Origin: Halothiobacillus sp. 35-54-62
GTDB lineage: Bacteria; Pseudomonadota; Gammaproteobacteria; Halothiobacillales; Halothiobacillaceae
Reading direction: 5' to 3'
Length of the DNA: 64,000 nucleotides
NCBI GenBank assembly: GCA_002281295.1
Contig: NCFS01000001.1
Coordinates: 42,148 to 106,147 of the forward strand
Each line of letters begins with the position of its first letter. Position 1 is the first letter of the stretch. Positions 10,683-20,115 of this stretch are shown here, piece by piece. Made by a program: the position numbers and the translations under genes. Under the pieces are notes generated by a model. That model did no database searches. It was not told the DNA's origin and saw only the letters and a list, made by a program, of their open reading frames with translations.

Positions 10683-12562
10683 TATTGCCCCCGCATAAAA
10701 AGCCGATCCAGATCGGTCATCGAGAGCTGCCGCCAAGTGGGCCGGCCATGGTTGCATTGATCGGCGCGCTCGGTGCGCTCCATATCGCGCAGCAACGCAT
10801 CCATCTCCGGGCGGGTAAGAATGCGATTGGCCCGCACCGAGCCATGACAGGCCATTCGCGACAACACGGCGTTGATCGGCTCAGCCTGCATTGGCTGGGG
10901 CTCATCCCACGCAATGGGCGCTTCAATTAAGGCGGCAAACAAGCTGCGCGCCAAGGCTTCGGCATCGGCATGGCGCAATAACGCGGCCAAGGCGGAGACT
11001 CGGATGCGGGTGGGTGCAATGCGCTCTAGCACCACGCCCAATCGCATGAAGGCGTCTTTGTGCTCGGCGTATTGATCGGCCTCGCGCTCTGACACACTAA
11101 AACTCACTGGCAACAGCAAGGGTTGCAGGGTCATTTGTTTGGCGGCGAACGCAGTTTTCAGCCGCTCATACATAATGCGCTCGGCGGCCGCATGGGCATC
11201 TACAATCACAAGCCCCTGTGCGTTTTGAGCCAAAATATACACGCCATGCAAATGGGCCACGGCATAACCCAACGGGGGCACGTCGGCCGCCTCATTCTCC
11301 GCCACCCCAAACGGGCGGGTTAAGCCGCCATTAGTGTGCGCGCCATAGGCCTGCGGGCCAGAAAATGGGGAGGAAAGATAGGCCGCTGCCGGTGCGCTGC
11401 TGGCGGCAAGTAAATTCAAATAGCCTTGGTTTTGCCCGAAGGCGGCTGCGCGCGGCGATGAGTTTTGGTGGGCATCAGGGGCTAAATTCAAGTTATCGGG
11501 TGCCTGATCACCCCCCCACGCCACCGGCGGCGCCCCGCCCAATGAGCCTGCCGCCGCATCCACGCCTTGCGCCAAGGCCCGATGCAGCTCTCGAAATAGA
11601 AAATCTTGCACCGCCCGCGCATCCCGAAAGCGCACCTCGGCTTTAGTCGGGTGAACATTCACATCCACCGCGCGCGGATCAAGCGTTAGCGCCAACACAT
11701 AGGCCGGCTGGCGAGCATGATGCAATACATCGGCATAGGCACGGCGAATGGCAAAGCCAATCAAGCGATCGCGCACAATGCGGCCATTGCAGAAAAATAA
11801 TTGTTGATCGGTTGATGCCCGGGCATACGCGGGGTCGGCAATCCAGCCGCTTAAATTCAAACCCGATGCGGCCGAATCAATCCGGCGCGCTCGGTTCAAA
11901 AACTCATCCCCCAGCAGTGCGGCAATGCGCAGGGGCACTTGCGCCGAACGCTGCTCTGGTGCCACAGGGGGTAAATCAAACACCATTCGGGCTTGATGGG
12001 TCAGGGAGAACCCTAAACTTGGGTGCGCCAAAGCAAATCGGCGCATGAGCTGATCAATTTGTGCAAATTCAGTGCGATCGGTGCGCATAAATTTGCGTCT
12101 GGCGGGCGTGTTATAAAAAAGCTCGGCCACCTCAACGGTGGTGCCTTGGGGGTGCGCGGCGGGTTTGGGCTCTAAGGATTCAGTGGGGGCAAGGCACCAG
12201 CCATGCGGCGCGCCTGCCTGGCGCGAGGTGATGCGCACCCGCGCAATTGAGGCAATGCTGGCCAGCGCCTCGCCGCGAAAGCCCATGCTCGCCACCGCTT
12301 CTAAATCATCCAACGAGCGAATTTTACTGGTGGCATGCGCGGCAAAGGCCAACGGCAAATCATCAACACTTAGCCCAACCCCATCATCGCGCACACAAAT
12401 TAGCTGGGTGCCCGCCGCCTCAATCAACACCTCAATGCGTTGGGCACCGGCATCAATCGCATTTTCAACCAATTCTTTAACCACGCTCGCAGGGCGCTCG
12501 ACCACCTCGCCTGCGGCAATTTGGTTAACAAGGGCAGGAGCAAGACGCGCAATGACTGACAT
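10682..12562 (-). CDS. mutL: DNA mismatch repair protein MutL
   Basis: ATP-dependent mediator of mismatch repair linking MutS to strand incision. 626 residues. The N-terminal GHKL ATPase includes ELVENAIDAGAQ near 32, RDDGVGLS near 57 and MGFRGEALASI near 95. It is followed by a poorly conserved Ala/Pro-rich linker (about 340-430) and a C-terminal dimerization domain with ACHGSVRANR and CNHGRPT. Near residue 457 it has DAHAAAERIMYE, matching the DQHA(X)2E(X)4E endonuclease motif found in MutL of bacteria that lack MutH. Strand incision by MutL itself is therefore likely (inference). Confidence 0.96.
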   Translation of the reverse strand: MSVIARLAPALVNQIAAGEVVERPASVVKELVENAIDAGAQRIEVLIEAAGTQLICVRDDGVGLSVDDLPLAFAAHATSKIRSLDDLEAVASMGFRGEALASIASIARVRITSRQAGAPHGWCLAPTESLEPKPAAHPQGTTVEVAELFYNTPARRKFMRTDRTEFAQIDQLMRRFALAHPSLGFSLTHQARMVFDLPPVAPEQRSAQVPLRIAALLGDEFLNRARRIDSAASGLNLSGWIADPAYARASTDQQLFFCNGRIVRDRLIGFAIRRAYADVLHHARQPAYVLALTLDPRAVDVNVHPTKAEVRFRDARAVQDFLFRELHRALAQGVDAAAGSLGGAPPVAWGGDQAPDNLNLAPDAHQNSSPRAAAFGQNQGYLNLLAASSAPAAAYLSSPFSGPQAYGAHTNGGLTRPFGVAENEAADVPPLGYAVAHLHGVYILAQNAQGLVIVDAHAAAERIMYERLKTAFAAKQMTLQPLLLPVSFSVSEREADQYAEHKDAFMRLGVVLERIAPTRIRVSALAALLRHADAEALARSLFAALIEAPIAWDEPQPMQAEPINAVLSRMACHGSVRANRILTRPEMDALLRDMERTERADQCNHGRPTWRQLSMTDLDRLFMRGQ

Positions 12563-12668
12563 GGAGTTCCGAGAAAATAAAGCGAAGCCCGCATTTTCAC
12601 CGCCCGAGCCGATAAAAACAAATGAACGCGGGCAATCAACAAAAGAATCCAGCTAAAAATCGCTCAAT

Positions 12669-12700
12669 AAAAAACGCGCGACAAACCTGCCGCGCGTTTT
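12669..12700 (-). terminator. Rho-independent terminator after the amidase gene
   Basis: A 10-bp perfect stem, AAAACGCGCG / CGCGCGTTTT, with a 10-base loop. On the minus strand it continues as TTTTTTATTG. It lies 29 bases after the amidase stop and 107 bases before the mutL start, so mutL-miaA has its own promoter in 12563-12668. Confidence 0.85.
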
Positions 12701-12728
12701 ATTTCAATAGATTTGATCAGAGGTTCCC

Positions 12729-13949
12729 TCAGAGCATCGCGTAATGGGTTCCCTCTGGCGCGCGCGAGGCGTAGTAGGTGTTAATGCCATCCAAAATGGA
12801 ACGGGCAATTTCAGTTTGATATTTAGCCGTGCGCAACCGCGCTTCTTCTTCGGGATTACTGATAAACGCGCTTTCGACCAAAATCGAGGGAATATCGGGC
12901 GATTTAAGCACCACAAAGCCAGCCTGTTGCACCCGCTTGGAATGCAAATCAGCGATATCACCGATTTGCCCCAGCACGCGGTGGGCAAAATCTAAACTAT
13001 TTTCCAGCGTTTTGGTTTGCGATAAATCCAACAACACGGATGCGACATCTTGATCATGATCGGAAATAGAGGCGCCACCGACAAAATCCGCCTCGTTCTC
13101 ACGATTTGCCATCCAGCGTGCCGCCTCGGATGTGGCACCGTGTTGACTCAAGCAAAATACCGACGCCCCGCGCGCGGAGGTGACCCTAAACGCATCCGAA
13201 TGCACCGAAATAAACAAATCAGCTTTGGCATTGCGGGCAATCGCCGTGCGGCCGCGCAAATGAATAAATTTATCTGAATCGCGGGTCATTACTGGCCGCA
13301 ACCCAGGTGCTGCGGCCACCATATCCCGCAAACGTCGGCTAATATCGAGCACGATATGTTTTTCTTTCGTACCGCGATAACCCACCGCCCCCGGATCTTT
13401 ACCGCCGTGCCCCGGATCAATCGCCACCACCAATTCACGGAACGTGCGGCCGGTTTGAATTTTGGGTTTGCTTTCAGGATCAGCGGCTTCTTTGGCAACT
13501 AACGTGACCGCTTTATCGTGCGGTAAATCAACAACGAGACGATAACCCATGCCATCACTAGGCGGCAAAAGCACCAAGCGCGGCTTAATCATGGCTTTCA
13601 AATCAAAGACTAAACGCAGGTTGGTGCCATCTTGAATGCCCACCCGCAAGCCCTTAACCACCGAGCTTTCAACTGCGGGCGGAATGCTTAAATGCTGGGC
13701 TTGCGTGCCGGTTAAATCCACCACAAAACGCGGCGGGTTCTCAATGCCGAAGCTTTTGAAATCAACCGGCCCATTCAAATTAAATACGTAGCGGGTGTAA
13801 TCCGGCTGGGATGACGTTTGCACGGCATTCACAAAACGCGCGGCCCACACCGTTTCAGGGGCGACCAAGCCGAACACAGCTGAGCTCCCGCCTAACACGG
13901 CGCCCATAAATTTGCGACGATCCCAAGGGCTCGAGGAATTATCAAACAT
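12729..13949 (-). CDS. N-acetylmuramoyl-L-alanine amidase, Tat-exported (AmiC-like)
   Basis: Zinc amidase cleaving the bond between muramic acid and the stem peptide, needed for daughter-cell separation. 406 residues. The N-terminus has a twin-arginine motif (WDRRKFMG, residues 9-16) before a hydrophobic stretch and Ala-Ala cleavage region, so Tat export as in E. coli AmiA/AmiC is predicted. An AMIN domain (about 38-140) targets it to septal peptidoglycan. The catalytic Amidase_3 domain (about 170-395) has the zinc-site motifs AIDPGHGGKDPGAVG, SVHSDAF and the catalytic Glu in LVESAFISNPEEE. It stands as its own transcript between two terminators. AmiB is less likely because there is no LysM domain. 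Confidence 0.93.
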   Translation of the reverse strand: MFDNSSSPWDRRKFMGAVLGGSSAVFGLVAPETVWAARFVNAVQTSSQPDYTRYVFNLNGPVDFKSFGIENPPRFVVDLTGTQAQHLSIPPAVESSVVKGLRVGIQDGTNLRLVFDLKAMIKPRLVLLPPSDGMGYRLVVDLPHDKAVTLVAKEAADPESKPKIQTGRTFRELVVAIDPGHGGKDPGAVGYRGTKEKHIVLDISRRLRDMVAAAPGLRPVMTRDSDKFIHLRGRTAIARNAKADLFISVHSDAFRVTSARGASVFCLSQHGATSEAARWMANRENEADFVGGASISDHDQDVASVLLDLSQTKTLENSLDFAHRVLGQIGDIADLHSKRVQQAGFVVLKSPDIPSILVESAFISNPEEEARLRTAKYQTEIARSILDGINTYYASRAPEGTHYAML

Positions 13950-14318
13950 GATTTAACCCTCATCTATTCAATCCATTCAATTCGCTGCAACTGTTCAGGC
14001 GAATTACTGGAGTACATTTTGTAGCGCAAAAGACTTTTTCTCAAGCTTTCTAATTAGATAGCGCGCTAACCTAAAGCTAAAACTAGACAAAAACTTAAAA
14101 CCAATCCACAGCAGCTCGGCGATCAAAACAAGATAAACCACTACATATTGCGGTTTTTCACAAAGACAACGCCCGTAGGACAAATGGACAATTTTAAGCA
14201 ATATGATCCCAAAGCAGGCCGTTCGACCGCCCTGCCCCGTCCGCTGTTGCGCGATTGACCCGCTGCGCAAAGCCACGCTAAAAATCGCCCGCACTCGTTT
14301 AAATGCCAATTTGAATGC
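13950..14318. other. Intergenic region between groEL and the amidase gene
   Basis: About 370 bases, AT-rich near the amidase gene. An open frame of 116 codons on the minus strand (14004-14354) runs through the groEL terminator, has no ribosome site and shows no family-like features, so I do not call it. The part next to 13950 must hold the amidase promoter. No RNA gene or repeat was recognised. Confidence 0.5.
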
Positions 14319-14348
14319 AAAAAAAACGCCCCGAACTTCGGGGCGTTT
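14319..14348 (-). terminator. Rho-independent terminator of groES-groEL
   Basis: A perfect 11-bp stem (AAACGCCCCGA / TCGGGGCGTTT) with a 3-base loop. On the minus strand it ends in a run of seven or more T. It lies about 40 bases after the groEL stop codon. Confidence 0.93.
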
Positions 14349-14388
14349 GGTCAAAACCAGTTTAGGTTTTAGTGTGCCATCAAGGCGT

Positions 14389-16044
<1,656 letters not shown>

Positions 16045-16062
16045 TTAGTAAATTAAAGGGCA

Positions 16063-16353
16063 TTAGCCTTCGATAACGGCGAGCAGGTCGTCTTCGCCCA
16101 TCATCAGAAGCTCTTCGCCATCCACTTTAACTTTCGTGCCGGCGTATTGGTTAAACAATATGTTGTCGCCAACTTTCACACCCATGGGGCGAATTTCGCC
16201 TTTCTCATTGCTCTTGCCAGGGCCTGCGGCAACCACTTCACCCCGGTTGGGTTTTTCGGCGGCCGAATCGGGTAACACAATACCGAAGGCAGTTTTGCGC
16301 TCTTCTTCGACACGCTTAACTAATACGCGGTCGTGCAGGGGACGAATTTTCAT
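16063..16353 (-). CDS. groES: 10 kDa co-chaperonin GroES
   Basis: Heptameric lid of the GroEL chamber. 96 residues from [18 protein letters not shown]. The mobile loop region [16 protein letters not shown] (about 18-33) and the C-terminal [18 protein letters not shown] are typical. The open frame extends 27 codons upstream, but the ATG at 16353 with GGAGTG about 6 bases before it matches the family. Confidence 0.98.
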   Translation of the reverse strand: MKIRPLHDRVLVKRVEEERKTAFGIVLPDSAAEKPNRGEVVAAGPGKSNEKGEIRPMGVKVGDNILFNQYAGTKVKVDGEELLMMGEDDLLAVIEG

Positions 16354-16434
16354 TATGATCACTCCAAAATGATTGCAGTTAAGAATTAGCGCATCCGTCA
16401 AATCAACCAATGCGCGCCAGATAACGAACCCCAT

Positions 16435-16462
16435 TCATGGGGGTAGGTGTTTTTTTTTCAAG
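16435..16462 (-). promoter_or_regulatory. Heat-shock (sigma-32/RpoH) promoter of groESL
   Basis: On the minus strand the sequence shows -35 CTTGAAA (16456-16462), a 13-base spacer and -10 CCCCATGA (16435-16442). The published RpoH consensus is CTTGAAA, 13-15 bases, CCCCATNT. The -35 is perfect and the -10 matches six of the seven defined bases. Transcription would start near 16428, leaving a leader of about 75 bases before groES. No CIRCE (HrcA) inverted repeat was seen in the leader, so RpoH is the likely control. Confidence 0.85.
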
Positions 16463-16555
16463 AGCCCAAAAACCGATAAAATTGCTGCGCAATTCATAAA
16501 AACTTCACGATATACTTCGAACCATGGCTTCTCGTCCCTCACTCAAGGAATTTCC

Positions 16556-17824
16556 ATGCCAGCTCTGCCCACTTTTGAAAAAATCCATGTACCACAAGGC
16601 GAGCGCATCGTCGCTCATCCTGATGGCTCGCTCACCGTGCCCGACCACCCCATCATCCCCTTCATTGAGGGCGATGGCATCGGCATCGACATCACCCCCG
16701 TTATGATCAAAGTCGTGGATGCAGCCGTCGCCAAAGCCTACGATGGCAGCAAGAAAATCGCTTGGATGGAAATTTATGCCGGCGAAAAGGCCGCCACCGT
16801 GTATGAAACCGATAAAAGCGGCTTGCCGGCCGAAACTATGGCTGCCGTGCGGGATTTTGTTGTTTCCATTAAAGGCCCGCTGACCACGCCCGTGGGTGGC
16901 GGCATTCGCTCGCTGAATGTAGCCCTGCGCCAACAGCTCGATTTATACGTCTGCCTGCGCCCGGTGCGCTACTTTAAAGGCACGCCCAGCCCGCTCAAGC
17001 ACCCAGAAAAAACCGAAATGGTCATCTTTCGCGAAAACTCCGAAGACATTTACGCGGGGATTGAATGGGCGGCGGGCACGCCCGAAGTCAAAAAAGTCAT
17101 CGATTTTTTGCAAAACGAGATGGGCGTAAAAAAAATCCGCTTCCCCGAAAGCTCGGGCATCGGCATCAAACCCGTCTCGCGCGAGGGCACCGAGCGGCTG
17201 GTGCGCAAAGCCATGGAATATGTCATCGACAACGACCGAAGCTCGCTCACCCTCGTGCATAAAGGCAACATCATGAAGTTCACCGAAGGCGGCTTCAAGC
17301 AATGGGGCTACGACTTGGTGAAAAAAGAATTCGGCGCCGTTGAAATTGGCGGCGGCTGGCACAAATGCACCAACCCAAAAACCGGCCGCGAAATCATCAT
17401 CAAAGACGGCATTGCCGATGCCTTCTTGCAGCAAATTTTACTCAAACCCGAAGACTATGACGTGGTGGCCACCTTAAACCTCAACGGCGATTACATCTCC
17501 GATGCGCTGGCAGCCCAAGTGGGCGGCATCGGCATCGCCCCCGGCGCAAACTTATCCGACACTGTCGCCATGTTTGAAGCCACCCACGGCACCGCCCCCG
17601 ATATCGCCGGCAAAAACTTAGCCAATCCGGCTTCGATTATCTTGTCCGCCGAGATGATGCTGCGCCATATGGGCTGGATAAAAGCCGCCGACCTCATCAT
17701 CAAAGGCGTAGAAGGTGCCATTCTCGGCAAAAAAGTCACCGGCGATTTTGCCCGCCTAATGGATGACGCCACCCAAGTCGGCAGTGATGCCTTCGGCGAT
17801 GAAATGATCCATCACATGGGCTAA
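16556..17824 (+). CDS. icd: Isocitrate dehydrogenase, probably NAD-dependent
   Basis: Oxidative decarboxylation of isocitrate to 2-oxoglutarate. 422 residues from [16 protein letters not shown]. The ATG has AAGGAA 6-11 bases upstream, and the open frame upstream of it is not family-like. The substrate loop [13 protein letters not shown] (Ser near 119, the position phosphorylated by AceK in E. coli) is intact. The cofactor loop reads [15 protein letters not shown]. The residues aligned with E. coli Lys344, Tyr345 and Val351 are Asp349, Ile350 and Ala356, and Tyr391 is replaced by Gly396. Asp-Ile-Ala is the pattern of NAD-using enzymes in this family. Divergent from groES, so the two genes share a promoter region. 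Confidence 0.95.
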   Translation: MPALPTFEKIHVPQGERIVAHPDGSLTVPDHPIIPFIEGDGIGIDITPVMIKVVDAAVAKAYDGSKKIAWMEIYAGEKAATVYETDKSGLPAETMAAVRDFVVSIKGPLTTPVGGGIRSLNVALRQQLDLYVCLRPVRYFKGTPSPLKHPEKTEMVIFRENSEDIYAGIEWAAGTPEVKKVIDFLQNEMGVKKIRFPESSGIGIKPVSREGTERLVRKAMEYVIDNDRSSLTLVHKGNIMKFTEGGFKQWGYDLVKKEFGAVEIGGGWHKCTNPKTGREIIIKDGIADAFLQQILLKPEDYDVVATLNLNGDYISDALAAQVGGIGIAPGANLSDTVAMFEATHGTAPDIAGKNLANPASIILSAEMMLRHMGWIKAADLIIKGVEGAILGKKVTGDFARLMDDATQVGSDAFGDEMIHHMG

Positions 17825-17843
17825 ACCCAATCACACCAAACAC

Positions 17844-17870
17844 AAAAGCCCGCCAACTGCGGGCTTTTTT
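17844..17870 (+). terminator. Rho-independent terminator of icd
   Basis: A 10-bp stem AAAAGCCCGC / GCGGGCTTTT with loop CAACT, ending in TTTTTT. It begins 20 bases after the icd stop codon. Confidence 0.93.
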
Positions 17871-17907
17871 CATCTAAGCTTTACAAAAACCAATAGGAAA
17901 ATCACCC

Positions 17908-18096
17908 GTGGATATTCAGCCCGAAGTGCAAGTGCAATGCCCCTACTGCTGGGAAACCATCGATCTTTTACTCGACGCCAGCGCCGGCGCGCAAGACTAT
18001 GTTGAAGATTGCTCGGTATGCTGCCGGCCAATCATCGTACATACCTCCTTTGCATTCGATGAGCCCGAGGTATGGGTCGAACCCGAAATGGATTAA
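17908..18096 (+). CDS. CPXCG-motif cysteine-rich protein
   Basis: 62 residues starting at a GTG with AGGAAA 7 bases upstream. Two Cys pairs, CPYC (about 12-15) and CSVC (about 36-39), with a further Cys next to the second, form a probable zinc ribbon. Length, spacing and acidic C-terminus match the small CPXCG family, which is widespread in gammaproteobacteria and has no known function. It lies between the icd terminator and tRNA-Arg. Confidence 0.85.
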   Translation: MDIQPEVQVQCPYCWETIDLLLDASAGAQDYVEDCSVCCRPIIVHTSFAFDEPEVWVEPEMD

Positions 18097-18155
18097 CCCA
18101 CCCAACCACAGCCCCAATTTAGCCCGCCCCCGCACTGTGATAGCATGCACCGCAC

Positions 18156-18232
18156 GTCTACGTAGCTCAGTTGGATAGAGCGAGCCCCTCCTAAGGGCTA
18201 GGTCGGGGGTTCAATTCCCTCCGTGGACACCA
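18156..18232 (+). tRNA. tRNA-Arg (anticodon CCT)
   Basis: A complete cloverleaf can be drawn. The acceptor stem is GTCTACG / CGTGGAC with one G-T pair, the D arm is GCTC...GAGC, the anticodon stem AGCCC/GGGCT encloses loop CTCCTAA (anticodon CCT, reads AGG), and the T arm has loop TTCAATT. The discriminator is A and CCA is encoded. Its 3' end borders the accessory region 18233-19877. tRNA-Arg(CCT) is a common integration target of mobile elements. Confidence 0.95.
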
Positions 18233-18361
18233 AATATAACAACAACTTAAACAAAAACACCTCCTAGTTAGTGCCGTAAAATACCGTGATTTTTTGTACC
18301 TTTTTGCGGTCATTTGTACCCGAATTGTTCACGCCTACTTTTACCATCCTTTCACTGATGG

Positions 18362-18814
18362 TTGAGAAGTTCACCGTTGGTGATCTTCGTTCTAGGACTG
18401 GTGTTGGTGTGGGTTAGCACCCCCTTTACTCTAAAACGGGGGGCTGTGCGCCGAGCGGCATGGCGGCAGTTTTTAATTGGGCTGGGTTCCTATCGCCACC
18501 CATTCCGGTTCTTAATTGCCGGGGTCGTTTTCTTGAAGGTGGCCAATATTTGCGAAGGTGTCCACGCTATTTTGTCTGCTCATGTTCGGGGGTTGTGGGC
18601 ACTGCCCAATAGTTTTTTTGGTTTTCCCGAACTCGCTGATTGTTATTTGCACGCCTGCTTTTTTTCGTGCGCGGTGCATGGTGCGCTATTGTTCGTTTCA
18701 GCCATTGCAAAGCCTCCCTTTGCGTTGTGGTTAGAAGCCCGCCAGCGTTTGCCCCGTTGGCGGGTTTTGTTTTATGGGGTCGCGGCCTTGCCTAGCGTTT
18801 CCGCTGCCCACTGA
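18362..18814 (+). CDS. Doubtful hydrophobic ORF in the accessory region
   Basis: 150 codons from a TTG start, with an in-frame stop just upstream and no good ribosome site. Three hydrophobic stretches (about 5-24, 48-66 and 92-112) suggest a membrane protein. I recognise no family. Its last 43 bases overlap the 3' end of hicB on the other strand. It lies between tRNA-Arg and the hicB/hicA/integrase remnants, so if real it is cargo of the decayed element. It may not be a gene. Confidence 0.25.
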   Translation: MRSSPLVIFVLGLVLVWVSTPFTLKRGAVRRAAWRQFLIGLGSYRHPFRFLIAGVVFLKVANICEGVHAILSAHVRGLWALPNSFFGFPELADCYLHACFFSCAVHGALLFVSAIAKPPFALWLEARQRLPRWRVLFYGVAALPSVSAAH

Positions 18815-19104
18815 TTCAGGCTTTTACCCGAGGCTTGCGCGGCCATCAGTGCGGCGCGGTGTACCTCTTGCGGGATGCGTAACATGAGTTTGCCGCTGGC
18901 GGGTTTTTCGGGGGCTTTGCCGATCTTCGCGCAGGTGTCTAAATAATCATCCACGGCCTCTATAAATGCGGCGCGTAAATCGTTCACGGTGTCGGCATGA
19001 AAGCCCACCACGTCAGAAACGCCCAACAAACGGCCAACAAATAGATTATCTCGATCATCAAATTCAACTCGGGCGGTATACCCGTTATAAGTCATGCTGT
19101 TCAT
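18772..19104 (-). CDS. hicB: HicB-family antitoxin
   Basis: Antitoxin and autorepressor of a HicAB type II toxin-antitoxin pair. 110 residues. The N-terminal HicB fold includes YTARVEFDDRDNLFVGRLLG and the acidic helix DLRAAFIEAVDDYLDTC. The C-terminal ribbon-helix-helix includes KLMLRIPQEVHRAALMAAQ and SLNQWAAETL and should bind the operator upstream of hicA. The start overlaps the hicA stop by two bases. The frame is intact although the toxin partner upstream is broken by a nonsense codon. Confidence 0.88.
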   Translation of the reverse strand: MNSMTYNGYTARVEFDDRDNLFVGRLLGVSDVVGFHADTVNDLRAAFIEAVDDYLDTCAKIGKAPEKPASGKLMLRIPQEVHRAALMAAQASGKSLNQWAAETLGKAATP

Positions 19105-19355
19105 GGGGGCACTCCAATCAGGGTTAAAAATGAACGCGCATCCTCCACTTGGTAGGGCTTGGCTTCTTTCTCTGGGTGTGGGCGGTGGAATGTGGCGATA
19201 TGTTCACCCTAGGCAAACCGTACCCGTGAACCGCGCCCCTCAATCACCACGCTACCCGCTTCAATCAATAGCGCCTCAATGCGCACCCATTCAAGTGTTC
19301 GCGTGGTGGGCTTGCTAAATATCGTTTCTAGCGTTTTGCGGTGTTTGCTGCTCAT
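19101..19355 (-). pseudogene. hicA: hicA toxin gene interrupted by an in-frame TAG
   Basis: Read on the minus strand from ATG 19355, the frame gives MSSKHRKTLETIFSKP, then a segment ending EGRGSRVRFA. It hits TAG at codon 49 (19209-19211) and continues in the same frame GEHIATFHRPHPEKEAKPYQ and VEDARSFL to a TGA overlapping the hicB ATG. The two halves together match a full-length HicA mRNA interferase of this subfamily (start SKHRKTL, core EGRGSRVRF, tail FHRPHPxKEA). The gene is therefore recognisable but broken by a single amber codon. Alternatives are a sequencing error or readthrough in a suppressor background. Confidence 0.85.
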
Positions 19356-19359
19356 GGTT

Positions 19360-19608
19360 TTATGATAGCGCTATGTGGGTGTAGCGCATCAGGCTCCGCA
19401 AATCCTTGTGCCCTGTAAGCTTGGCTAATTCAATAGGACTAGCCCCGCTTTTGAGCATCAATGACGCGAAATTATGACGCAAGTCATGCCAGCGGAAACC
19501 CGTGATACCCGCCCGCTTTAGCGCAGTTTCCCACGGCTTGCGCAGGTCTAGGGGCTGATAAATGTTGTGCCACCCCGGAAACGCCAAGCGAACACAAATA
19601 CCAAGCAC
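19360..19608 (-). pseudogene. Truncated tyrosine recombinase (phage-type integrase), C-terminal part
   Basis: About 83 codons encode the end of a tyrosine-recombinase catalytic domain: FPGW, then PWETALKRAGITGFRWHDLRH with the HxxR box, and ELAKLTGHKDLRSLMRYTHI with the second His and the nucleophile Tyr. The N-terminal arm and core domains and the first catalytic Arg are missing. Upstream codons in the open frame (to 19749) do not look like an integrase. The stop lies 4 bases before hicA. Read together with the two flanking tRNA genes, this is the remains of an integrated element. Confidence 0.85.
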
Positions 19609-19851
19609 GGGTGATTGCCTTGCAAATCGAGCAGACAATGAAAGCGCAGCACCCCAACAAAACCACGATGGCCAAACGCACGAATACCCGTCAGTCATCC
19701 CTGAACCGCCTGCTGGATACCGAAGATACCAGCCTGACCCTGACCACACGGGCTCTTGCCACCGAAGCCTTGGGCAAGTCCAATCGATTTAAACTGGTTG
19801 ACATCGCACGGTAAGCGCCAACTTAAAGGATTCTATCGATTTCTTGGGGCG
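19609..19851. other. Non-genic remainder of the accessory region
   Basis: Holds no gene I can support. A 58-codon plus-strand frame from the ATG at 19638 (residues MKAQHPNKTTMAKRT, then a Thr/Leu/Arg-rich stretch) has a weak ribosome site and no recognised family. It may be a remnant of element cargo or chance. Confidence 0.3.
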
Positions 19852-19875
19852 AAAAAAAACCGCACGAGGCGGGTT
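19852..19875 (-). terminator. Terminator after tRNA-Val
   Basis: On the minus strand, AACCCGC, loop CTCGT, GCGGTT (one G-T pair) is followed by TTTTTT. It begins 3 bases after the CCA end of tRNA-Val, so the tRNA is probably transcribed alone. Confidence 0.7.
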
Positions 19876-19877
19876 AT

Positions 19878-19952
19878 TGGTAGCCGCGAGTGGGATCGAA
19901 CCACCGACCACCACCATGTCAAGGTGATGCTCTACCACTGAGCTACGCGACT
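19878..19952 (-). tRNA. tRNA-Val (anticodon GAC)
   Basis: Minus-strand cloverleaf: acceptor AGTCGCG / CGCGGCT with one G-T pair, D arm GCTCAGTGGTAGAGC, anticodon stem TCACC/GGTGG with loop TTGACAT (anticodon GAC), T loop TTCGATC, discriminator A and encoded CCA. The middle of the molecule is nearly the same as E. coli tRNA-Val(GAC). Its 3' end faces the accessory region, as does that of tRNA-Arg at 18232. Confidence 0.95.
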
Positions 19953-20115
19953 AAATTGAGAGGGGCATTTTACAGGCGGTTTAGCTTCAGTCAAGCCAAA
20001 CCTTATTTTGAGGCCATTTTGCCCCACAGCGCACGACGAAAAAACAGTGTACCTGTCCACGGCCAGATTATGGGCATGAGTGGCTTTCGCAGGCCTGCCC
20101 TGCTGAAATGGCTTT

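Noticed and set aside
14004..14354. 116-codon minus-strand ORF between groEL and the amidase gene
   Set aside because: It runs through the groEL terminator hairpin, lacks a ribosome site and has no family-like segments.
16505..16933. Minus-strand ORF opposite the start of icd
   Set aside because: His/Gly-rich antisense translation of icd codons; icd itself is certain.
19638..19814. 58-codon plus-strand ORF next to tRNA-Val
   Set aside because: Weak start signals and no family, in decayed accessory DNA. Noted as remnant only.
20053..20063. CCGTGGACA on the minus strand, similar to the 3' end of tRNA-Arg, as a possible att site
   Set aside because: Only 9 bases, in inverted orientation relative to the tRNA, and beyond tRNA-Val. 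Chance is more likely.
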